Assembly: GCA_044348665.1 (NCBI GenBank)
Contig: JBIKSI010000106.1
Location: forward strand, 1-12,773
DNA length: 12,773 nt
Direction: 5' to 3'
From: M2408 sp044348665
GTDB lineage: Bacteria; Bacteroidota; Bacteroidia; Flavobacteriales_D; Crocinitomicaceae
Below are positions 6,572 to 12,773 of the stretch, piece by piece. Position 1 is the first letter of the stretch. Each line of letters starts with the position of its first letter. Made by a program: the position numbers and the translations under genes. The notes under the pieces are model-generated. The model was not told the DNA's origin. It worked only from the letters and a program-made list of their open reading frames with translations, and ran no database searches.

Positions 6572-7399
6572 ATGATAAAATATTCAACCTTTTTTGCGTT
6601 TTGCTTGTGCTTTTCTCTTTCCTTTTCTCAAGGATGGCAAGCTGTTGGAGCAAGATCTTTGTCACTTTCAAATGCAACAGTTTGTCTGTCAGATGTTTGG
6701 GCTTTTCATAAAAATCCGGGTGCATTGGCTCAATTAAAAAATACCTCGGCTGGACTATCCTATGAAAATAGATTTTTATTGAAAGAATTGCAAACGCAAG
6801 GTTTCGTTGTGGCACATCCTTTGAAAAAAGGTGTTATTTCCTTAGGTGGTCAGTTATATGGACAAAGTCTGTACCGAACAAACAGAATTGGTTTAGGCTA
6901 TTCCATGCAATTGTCAGAAAAAATTTCAGCAGGTGTACAATTGAATTACCAATCAGTAAGAATTACAAATTATGGTCAAAAAGGAACTGTTTCCGCTGAA
7001 GCTGGTGTTTTTGCAAAAGTGACGGATAAAGTAAATTTTGGTTTTTCGATTTTTAATATCAATAGAGCAAAACTTGCTGATTTTCAAGATGATCGATTTT
7101 CAACAATTATGAGTGTAGGAATGTCCTATGAAATTTCTTCTAAAGTGCAAGTTTTTGCTGAAGCAGAAAAAGAAATTGAAAGCAAAATCAGGCCAAAAGG
7201 AGCGATGGAATATAAGGTTTCTGACAAGTTTTTCATGAGAATTGGTTTTGGTGTGAATCCTTTGGAATTGACTTTTGGTTCTGGAATTGCATTAAAAAAT
7301 GGACTTAAAATTGATTTTGGAAGTGCTTGGCACCAAGTTTTAGGTTTTTCGCCACATGCAGGTTTAACTTTTGATCTTAAATCTAAAACAAATGAATAA
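6572..7399 (+). CDS. Outer-membrane beta-barrel protein, PorV/PorQ-like
   Basis: A 275-residue protein with a signal peptide (1-19, cleavage near SFS|Q). The mature start QGWQAVGARSLSLSNATVC, then AFHKNPGALAQL, is the N-terminal signature of the FadL-like PorV/PorQ group: a 'G(A/G)R...' strand, then 'NPA/G.L' after an Asp-Val-Trp segment. The rest alternates amphipathic strands with Gly/Asn turns (GLGYSMQLSEKISAGVQLNY, and later FGFSIFNIN, SVGMSYEIS, MRIGFGVNP). PorV and PorQ act in type IX secretion, but this protein is shorter and generic enough that a specific role cannot be assigned. Its stop codon overlaps the start of the next gene (ATGAATAA), indicating translational coupling, so the two products likely work together at the outer membrane. 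Confidence 0.8.
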   Translation: MIKYSTFFAFCLCFSLSFSQGWQAVGARSLSLSNATVCLSDVWAFHKNPGALAQLKNTSAGLSYENRFLLKELQTQGFVVAHPLKKGVISLGGQLYGQSLYRTNRIGLGYSMQLSEKISAGVQLNYQSVRITNYGQKGTVSAEAGVFAKVTDKVNFGFSIFNINRAKLADFQDDRFSTIMSVGMSYEISSKVQVFAEAEKEIESKIRPKGAMEYKVSDKFFMRIGFGVNPLELTFGSGIALKNGLKIDFGSAWHQVLGFSPHAGLTFDLKSKTNE

Positions 7400-9458
7400 A
7401 ATACTGCTATTTTTTGCTTTATTCGCCTCATTTGGAGTATTTTCTCAGGCAAAAAATGAGATTGTACAGCAACGTATCGAATTAATTTCCGAACAATTGG
7501 AAACGGAGGAAATTGATTTAACGGATGTTGTTGAACAGTTAAATTATTATTATGATAATCCGATTAACATCAATAGTACAGATGCGGAACAGTTAAAATC
7601 GCTTGAGTTGCTATCAGATGTTCAAATTAATGACGCTTTACTTCACGTTAAACAGTTTGGGAAGTTCATCAGTATCTACGAATTGCAAGCTCTAAGATAT
7701 TGGGATTTGCAAACGATTGAGTTGGTGCGTCCATTTATTCGTGTAGATGAAAAATTAGATCAATTGCATGTTAGTTTGGGCGAGGCTCTAAAATATGGGA
7801 AATTTGAGGTTTTTTTACGATATCAAACAACTCCTGAAAAAAAGGCTGGATACGCCGAAGTTCCTGACTCCGTAAAGGAGAATAGTTCAAGTTATTACCT
7901 TGGAAATGATGATCGTTATTATTCTCGTTTGAGATTTTCATACAGGACGAATTTGAGTGTTGGTGTAACAGCAGAAAAAGATCCCGGAGAACAATTTTTT
8001 AGAGGTGCACAAAAAAACGGTTTCGATTTTTATTCTGCTCACGCTTATTTCAAAGGTGGGAAATATGTCAAAGCCGTTGCAATCGGAGATTATCAGGTAC
8101 AGATTGGTCAAGCGTTGAATCTTTGGTCTGGTTATGCTTTTGGTAAAACGGCCGATGTTTCAAATATTAAGAAAAACGCACAGGCATTGAGACCCTACAC
8201 GTCCGTAGATGAAAATCGATTTATGCGTGGAGCAGCAATTGATTTAGCTTACAAAAAGTTTGAACTTACTATGTTTGGATCCATGAAAAATGTGGATGCA
8301 TCCATTATCGAAGATTCTCTCGCGGAAGATCTGGAATTTGTATCAAGTATAGATTTAACAGGTTTTCATAGGACAACACGTGAAGTTGCTAAGAAAGATT
8401 TACTAAGTGAGCGAATTTTTGGAGGAAATTTACGTTACATCAGTAGAAGCTTTACTTTTGGAGTAGCAGCAGTAAACCAATCTTACGATAAAGATTTTTC
8501 AAAATCACTATCCTTATACAATCAATATGATTTCCGAGGCAAACAATTGACAAGTTTGAGTGCTGATTATTCCTATATTTGGAAAAATTTCAATTTTTTC
8601 GGGGAAGTTTCACGTTCCACGTTTAATCAAAGTCATGCGCTTTTACAAGGATTAATAATTGCGCTTGATGCTAAAGCATCACTTAGTATTTTGTATCGAG
8701 ATTATGGAAAAGGTTACCAAACCTTCTACAATAATGGATTCGCTGAAGGAAGTAACACTCAAAATGAAAAAGGAATTTATTTTGGTTTTCGCACAAAATT
8801 AGCTAGTTCATGGACATTTAATACTTACATGGATGTTTTCAAATTTCCTTGGTTAAAATATCAAATTGATGCTCCATCAGCAGGTTATGAATTCTTAAGT
8901 CAATTGAGTTATAAACCTAATAAACAAATGGAAATTTATGGGAGATTTAGACAACAATTAAGACAGAGAAATAGCAGAGATGTACTTGGACCAATTACAC
9001 AAATTGAAGATGTGTATCAAAGAAATTACCGTTTAAACTTTTCATACCAAGTAACGGAAGCAATTGCTTTGAAAAGTAGGGTAGAGTATGTGACAATTAA
9101 TCGACCAAGTAATACTCCTGAGCAAGGAATGATTTTTACACAAGATGTTTTGATCAAACCAAAAAGTTCACCATTTGACTTGGCATTAAGGTATGCACTT
9201 TTTGATACAGATTCCTATGACACACGATTGTATACATTTGAAACGAACGCTTTGTACGTTTTCTCTGTTCCAGCCTATTATTATCAGGGAAGTAGAGCGT
9301 ATTTTACTTTAAGGTATTCATTCCTACGTAAATGTGATTTGTGGGTTCGTTACGGAACTTTTATTTATTCAAACAGAACGAGTTTGAGTTCAGGAGCTGA
9401 AGAAATCTCAGGAAATAGAAAAAGTGATATCACAGTTCAATTCCGAGTGACATTCTAA
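7392..9458 (+). CDS. Secreted helix-hairpin-helix protein with large outer-membrane beta-barrel
   Basis: A 688-residue protein. I chose the ATG at 7392 because the signal peptide (MNKILLFFALFASFGVFS, cut before Gln19) begins there; a TTG at 7371 would add seven unlikely residues. Residues 57-116 hold a ComEA-like helix-hairpin-helix region (PININSTDAEQLKSLELL, then FGKFISIYELQAL and TIELVRPFI). HhH motifs usually bind DNA backbone without sequence preference. From about residue 130 to the end the protein alternates aromatic-rich strands and turns and ends in phenylalanine (VQFRVTF), as outer-membrane barrels do. The combination recurs in Bacteroidota as an uncharacterised family. The 8-base overlap with the PorV-like gene suggests a joint complex. 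A role in DNA handling at the surface is possible but unproven; the HhH fold may have been reused for protein contacts. Confidence 0.82.
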   Translation: MNKILLFFALFASFGVFSQAKNEIVQQRIELISEQLETEEIDLTDVVEQLNYYYDNPININSTDAEQLKSLELLSDVQINDALLHVKQFGKFISIYELQALRYWDLQTIELVRPFIRVDEKLDQLHVSLGEALKYGKFEVFLRYQTTPEKKAGYAEVPDSVKENSSSYYLGNDDRYYSRLRFSYRTNLSVGVTAEKDPGEQFFRGAQKNGFDFYSAHAYFKGGKYVKAVAIGDYQVQIGQALNLWSGYAFGKTADVSNIKKNAQALRPYTSVDENRFMRGAAIDLAYKKFELTMFGSMKNVDASIIEDSLAEDLEFVSSIDLTGFHRTTREVAKKDLLSERIFGGNLRYISRSFTFGVAAVNQSYDKDFSKSLSLYNQYDFRGKQLTSLSADYSYIWKNFNFFGEVSRSTFNQSHALLQGLIIALDAKASLSILYRDYGKGYQTFYNNGFAEGSNTQNEKGIYFGFRTKLASSWTFNTYMDVFKFPWLKYQIDAPSAGYEFLSQLSYKPNKQMEIYGRFRQQLRQRNSRDVLGPITQIEDVYQRNYRLNFSYQVTEAIALKSRVEYVTINRPSNTPEQGMIFTQDVLIKPKSSPFDLALRYALFDTDSYDTRLYTFETNALYVFSVPAYYYQGSRAYFTLRYSFLRKCDLWVRYGTFIYSNRTSLSSGAEEISGNRKSDITVQFRVTF

Positions 9459-9486
9459 AGGAAAACGTGGAATTAAAAAAAATCAC

Positions 9487-9494
9487 TACCTTTG
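9487..9494 (+). promoter_or_regulatory. Promoter -7 element for the 85-residue gene
   Basis: TACCTTTG is a perfect TAnnTTTG match, 16 bases before the ATG at 9511. The -33 region shows only GTGG near 9467-9470, so the upstream half is weak. The leader after it is A-rich (ACAAAATAAAAAATA), as is usual for well-translated Bacteroidota genes. Confidence 0.6.
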
Positions 9495-9510
9495 CACAAA
9501 ATAAAAAATA

Positions 9511-9768
9511 ATGGCAAGTAAAAGAAAATTCAAGAAAGAACTGAACTATATGGTTTTTGATGTGGTTGAAGAATGTTTCAGCGTTCAATTATACAACAAC
9601 AAAAAAACGGATGTTACTAATAAATTAATTGACGAAGTAATCGATTTTAGAAACTCAATGACTTCTAAAGTTCACAAAGCTAAATCTAAAAAAGATTTCC
9701 CAAGTCTAAGTGCTGAAGTAGAAGATGCAGCGGTTGATTTCATCCATAAAATCAATGAATTGCACTAA
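9511..9768 (+). CDS. Small conserved basic protein, function unknown
   Basis: An 85-residue soluble protein with a Lys/Arg-rich start (MASKRKFKKELNYMVFDVVEEC) followed by an alternating helical pattern: a DVVEECFSVQLYNN segment, a KLIDEVIDFRNSMTSKVHKAKSK helix and a C-terminal helix (VEDAAVDFIHKINELH). I recognise the overall pattern from small Bacteroidota hypothetical proteins but no function. The basic start and all-helical layout would suit nucleic-acid or ribosome contact, which is speculation. It is a single-gene unit: a good -7 element precedes it and a rho-independent terminator begins 20 bases after its stop. Confidence 0.75.
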   Translation: MASKRKFKKELNYMVFDVVEECFSVQLYNNKKTDVTNKLIDEVIDFRNSMTSKVHKAKSKKDFPSLSAEVEDAAVDFIHKINELH

Positions 9769-9787
9769 AAATTATTAATATTTTTGG

Positions 9788-9818
9788 AAAACGGGTTGAA
9801 ATTAAATCCGTTTTTTTT
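9788..9818 (+). terminator. Rho-independent terminator after the 85-residue gene
   Basis: AAAACGGGTT (9788-9797) pairs with AATCCGTTTT (9805-9814), a 10-base stem with one G-T pair and a 7-base loop, followed by further Ts to 9818. It separates the small gene from the transporter gene at 9855. Confidence 0.75.
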
Positions 9819-9854
9819 ATTTTAGCATTTTTATTATTCCTTTTTAATTTAATT

Positions 9855-11249
9855 ATGTTCCAAAAACACCTCAAAAAAATAATCATTGGTCTCGGCTTTT
9901 TAATTTTTGGATTAATTTTAGTCTTAACCAAAGCTGAATCCTTATTTTGGAATGCGATCGCAATCAGTGGTTTAATGATTTATTTTTGGATTTTTGAAGT
10001 GATTCCTATTTACATAACTGCTCTTTTTCCAATTATTTTAGCCGCACCACTCGGATTATTAAATGATGCAAGTGGGAAAGTTGATGCAAATATCTTGGCA
10101 AAATCTTATGGAAATAACATGATTTTTATTTTTTTAGGTGGATTTATGCTCGCTTTAGCCTTGGAGAAATATAATATTCATCTCCAAATTGCTCGAGGAA
10201 TTTTACGACTAGTTGGAAATTCAAAGTCAAAAGTTATTTTAGGTTTTTTATTGAGCACAGGCTTATTAAGTATGTGGGTGTCAAATACAGCAACAGCATT
10301 GATGCTTTTACCCATGGCAATAGCGGTGATTAAATCCTTGCCTAGTGAGGAACAAAACTCGCGATTTTCTCTTTTTTTATTATTATCAATAGCATACGGT
10401 TCAAGCATTGGTGGAGTAGGTACTTTGGTAGGATCACCACCAAATTTGCAAATGGCTTCGATTCTTTCTAATCAATTTAATATTGAAGTTGACTTTTTAC
10501 AGTGGTTCGTTATTGGTTTTCCAATTTGTGTGCTGATGTTATTGGCTTCGTATTTGTTTTTTTATTTGGCCTTAGGTAAAACAAGAAATGAAAAATTGAA
10601 ATCATTTTCTATGGAAAAGGAACCATGGACAAAAACTCAATATAAAGTACTTTTCGTCTTTTTTGTTTTTGTGATTTTATGGTCGTTTAAGGATGTTTTT
10701 TCCATAGTAGGGTTCAATTATAGTGATGAGAGTGTGGCGATTTTTGGAACAATACTTTTATTTTTAATTCCTGTTAATAACACGACCAACTTATTGGAAT
10801 GGTCTGACACAACAAGCTTACCTTGGGGAATATTATTTTTGTTTGGTGGAGGATTGGCAATGGCAGATATTTTGGCAAAAGGTGGCGTAATTGACTGGTT
10901 ATCTAGCTCTTTTGTAAATCTTAATAATCTTCCTTATTTCTTGATTTTATTAATCTTAATTGCCGGAGCTGTTTTTGCTACAGAGGTAATCTCAAATCTA
11001 GCTCTAGTAACGATTTTGATTCCAATTATTGGAGCTTTTGCCAAAGATTATGGTCATCCAATTATTCAATTAGCGTTTGCAATAACTTTTGGAGCAAGTT
11101 TAGCCTTTATGTTACCTATTGGAACGCCCCCAAATGCCATTGCTTTTTCATCTGGTCATATAAAATTCAGTCAAATGGCGAAAGTTGGATTTTTACTAAA
11201 CATTATCAGCGTAATTTTGATTTTCTTGGTTACTTTTTTGTTCTTATGA
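9855..11249 (+). CDS. SLC13/DASS family sodium:dicarboxylate (or sulfate) symporter
   Basis: A 464-residue polytopic inner-membrane transporter of normal family length, with about 11-12 hydrophobic segments. Both halves of the DASS inverted repeat show the substrate and sodium clamps. In the first half, SNT at 143-145 (WVSNTATALMLLPM) pairs with GTLVGSPPN at 189-197. In the second, SNL at 380-382 (EVISNLALVTILIP) pairs with the hairpin IGTPPN at 422-427. Members import C4-dicarboxylates, citrate or sulfate with sodium. The SNT and PPN motifs fit the carboxylate branch, but the exact substrate cannot be read. Ser replaces Thr in the first GSPPN. The C-terminal end (FLVTFLFL) is hydrophobic and complete. 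No two-component or metabolic partner gene is adjacent. Confidence 0.92.
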   Translation: MFQKHLKKIIIGLGFLIFGLILVLTKAESLFWNAIAISGLMIYFWIFEVIPIYITALFPIILAAPLGLLNDASGKVDANILAKSYGNNMIFIFLGGFMLALALEKYNIHLQIARGILRLVGNSKSKVILGFLLSTGLLSMWVSNTATALMLLPMAIAVIKSLPSEEQNSRFSLFLLLSIAYGSSIGGVGTLVGSPPNLQMASILSNQFNIEVDFLQWFVIGFPICVLMLLASYLFFYLALGKTRNEKLKSFSMEKEPWTKTQYKVLFVFFVFVILWSFKDVFSIVGFNYSDESVAIFGTILLFLIPVNNTTNLLEWSDTTSLPWGILFLFGGGLAMADILAKGGVIDWLSSSFVNLNNLPYFLILLILIAGAVFATEVISNLALVTILIPIIGAFAKDYGHPIIQLAFAITFGASLAFMLPIGTPPNAIAFSSGHIKFSQMAKVGFLLNIISVILIFLVTFLFL

Positions 11250-11306
11250 CAAATTTCTGATTTTGACAATCATTTTCTAGCCAATAATTTCAAAATTTTA
11301 ATTAAC

Positions 11307-11319
11307 TTCAACCCGTTTT
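11307..11319. repeat. 13-base inverted copy of the terminator arm at 9788-9800
   Basis: TTCAACCCGTTTT is the exact reverse complement of AAAACGGGTTGAA at 9788-9800. The two copies flank the transporter gene on either side. No other similarity extends beyond the 13 bases and no terminal duplication was seen. Confidence 0.4.
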
Positions 11320-11340
11320 TAATAAATCTATAAAAATTAC

Positions 11341-12773
11341 ATGAAAGCATTTTTTCAAAAAAATTGGATCCATTTTGCAATAATTGCAGTATTCTTTATC
11401 TTAACTTTTGCTTATTTCTCGCCGCAATTTGATGGTTATGGTCTAAAACAGCATGATATTGAAATGCATAAAGGCATGTCAAGTGAGGTAATTGATTACC
11501 GCGAAAGAACGGGGAAAGAAACCTTGTGGACAAATTCAATGTTTGGAGGAATGCCAACCATGCAAATTTCTTTGTTGTATGAAGGGAATTTAATAGGTGA
11601 TTCAGTTCGCGCTTTTGTAAACAGTTTTCCGCCTCCAGCGGGAGTTGTATTTTTATACATGCTTGGTTTTTACATCTTTGCACTATGTATACGATTAAAT
11701 CCTTGGGTAGGACTTCTGGGAGCAATCGCCTTTGGTTTTTCAACTTACGATATTATAATAATTCAAGCAGGACATAATTCTAAGGCACTTGCTGCGGCAT
11801 TTATGGCTCCAGTGATTGGAGCATTTATCATGGCATATCAGCGGAATATGAAGTGGGGAATCATGCTCTCGGCGATTTTTATGACCATTGAGATTTCATT
11901 AAATCACTTGCAAGTCACCTATTACATGGGCTTTTTGTTGCTAGCCTTAGGACTTGTTTTGTTAATTGAAGCTTTCCGTAAAAAAGAGTTTAAGAAATTT
12001 GCATTGACCACAGCAGGAATAGGTGTGGCATACGTATTGGCATTATTAATAAATTATGGAAATATTTCTTTGACAAATGATTACGCGAAACATACCATTC
12101 GTGGAGGAAATGATATTAAGACGAATCCTGATGGAAGCTCAAATTCAGTTAATTCTACTAGTGGTTTAGATCGTGATTATGTAACACAATGGAGTTACGG
12201 AATTGGTGAATCTTTCACCTTAATTTCTCCCTACGTGAAAGGTGGTGGAACAGTTGCTTTGGGTGATAGTCCATTTGCAGAAGATGTTCAAAATTTGGAT
12301 ATGAAACCTTCTTCCTTGGAGGCAGTGATGCAATATCCAGTTTATTGGGGAGATCAACCGATGACATCAGGACCAGTTTATGTTGGTGTAATTGTTGCAT
12401 TTTTGGCATTTTTAGGTTTGATTTTTATAAAGAATCCAATAAAATGGGCCTTGTTAGGTGTTACAATTTTGGTTTTAGCACTTTCTTGGGGTAAAAATTA
12501 CATGGGTTTAACCAATTTCTTTTTGGACAACATCCCAGGCTACAATAAATTCAGAGCGGTGACAATTATTTTGATGATTGTTGAACTTACAATTCCAGTT
12601 CTAGGTGTTCTATTCTTGAATTATTTAGTAAAAGAAAGAGAAAATTTGATGCCTCAAAAGAAAAAATTCTTGATTTCCTCTGGAATTTTTGTTGGCTTTT
12701 TAATCATTCTAAAAGTTGTAGGATTAGGAGATAATTACCTTTCTGAAAATGACACAAAACAATTTGAACAAAT
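11341..12773 (+). CDS. YfhO-family polytopic membrane protein, N-terminal part (3' end outside window)
   Basis: An open frame of 477 codons from ATG 11341 with no stop before the window end; Bacteroidota members usually run to about 800 residues or more. The N-terminal helix (about 11-26) is followed by a periplasmic loop with KQHD (36-39), the acidic site expected of GT-C-type glycosyltransferases, then WTNSMFGGMPTMQ (63-75), an AGHNSKA segment (143-149) and NHLQVTYY (188-195), all hallmarks of the phylum's YfhO group. Many further hydrophobic segments follow. YfhO proteins in Firmicutes transfer sugars to cell-wall polymers using lipid-linked donors; in Bacteroidota the acceptor is unknown. 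The gene begins 91 bases after the transporter stop. I see no convincing promoter in that gap. Confidence 0.85.
   Translation, partial: MKAFFQKNWIHFAIIAVFFILTFAYFSPQFDGYGLKQHDIEMHKGMSSEVIDYRERTGKETLWTNSMFGGMPTMQISLLYEGNLIGDSVRAFVNSFPPPAGVVFLYMLGFYIFALCIRLNPWVGLLGAIAFGFSTYDIIIIQAGHNSKALAAAFMAPVIGAFIMAYQRNMKWGIMLSAIFMTIEISLNHLQVTYYMGFLLLALGLVLLIEAFRKKEFKKFALTTAGIGVAYVLALLINYGNISLTNDYAKHTIRGGNDIKTNPDGSSNSVNSTSGLDRDYVTQWSYGIGESFTLISPYVKGGGTVALGDSPFAEDVQNLDMKPSSLEAVMQYPVYWGDQPMTSGPVYVGVIVAFLAFLGLIFIKNPIKWALLGVTILVLALSWGKNYMGLTNFFLDNIPGYNKFRAVTIILMIVELTIPVLGVLFLNYLVKERENLMPQKKKFLISSGIFVGFLIILKVVGLGDNYLSENDTKQFEQ

Noticed and set aside
7371..7391. TTG at 7371 as the start of the HhH/barrel protein
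   Set aside because: It puts seven charged or polar residues before a standard signal peptide that begins at ATG 7392, and increases overlap with the previous gene.
11396..11743. Minus-strand 115-residue frame inside the YfhO gene
   Set aside because: The plus strand has a clear membrane-protein frame with family motifs. The minus-strand frame has no signal, promoter or recognisable domain.
1..12773. Defence island, phage, integron, CRISPR or other mobile system
   Set aside because: No integrase, transposase, nuclease cassette, repeat-spacer pattern or attachment site was found, and gene content and base composition look uniform and chromosomal.

Overview
The window reads as a chromosomal segment from a low-GC member of the Bacteroidota, most likely order Flavobacteriales (perhaps near Fluviicola/Crocinitomicaceae). 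This rests on gene content: a GldM-like domain, a PorV/PorQ-like barrel, a YfhO-family giant membrane protein and a small 'YQSNR' protein known only from this phylum. It also rests on TAnnTTTG-type promoters and on starts preceded by A-rich leaders rather than clear Shine-Dalgarno sites. No tRNA, rRNA, CRISPR array, insertion sequence or phage gene was seen. The genes look like core or housekeeping genes rather than an accessory island.

Left block (1-5165, all +). The window opens inside the 3' end of an N-acetylmuramoyl-L-alanine amidase carrying a SPOR-like tail. A TAnnTTTG promoter then leads into an MCE/MlaD-type lipid-transport protein and a five-helix membrane protein with two 4Fe-4S clusters. 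After a 12-bp-periodic AT-rich repeat come a HAD-type phosphatase, a small secreted GldM-like Ig-domain protein, a two-CCG-domain Fe-S protein (HdrB/GlpC/LutA-like) and the YQSNR protein. The membrane Fe-S protein and the CCG protein probably form one quinone-linked electron-transfer complex, although two unrelated-looking small genes separate them here.

Middle block (5188-9458). A tandem-domain universal stress protein on the minus strand converges on the left block and diverges from a small exported protein whose 3' part is displaced by a frameshift. Next is a tightly coupled pair: a PorV/PorQ-like outer-membrane barrel and a 688-residue secreted protein joining a helix-hairpin-helix region to a large beta-barrel.

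Right block (9459-12773). A small conserved basic protein has its own promoter and a rho-independent terminator. It is followed by an SLC13/DASS sodium:carboxylate symporter and the 5' part of a YfhO-family polytopic membrane protein cut by the window end.

No clearly new multi-gene system stands out. The most unusual items are the frameshifted lipoprotein-like gene, the HhH/barrel outer-membrane pair, and the Fe-S complex genes split by a secreted GldM-like protein.
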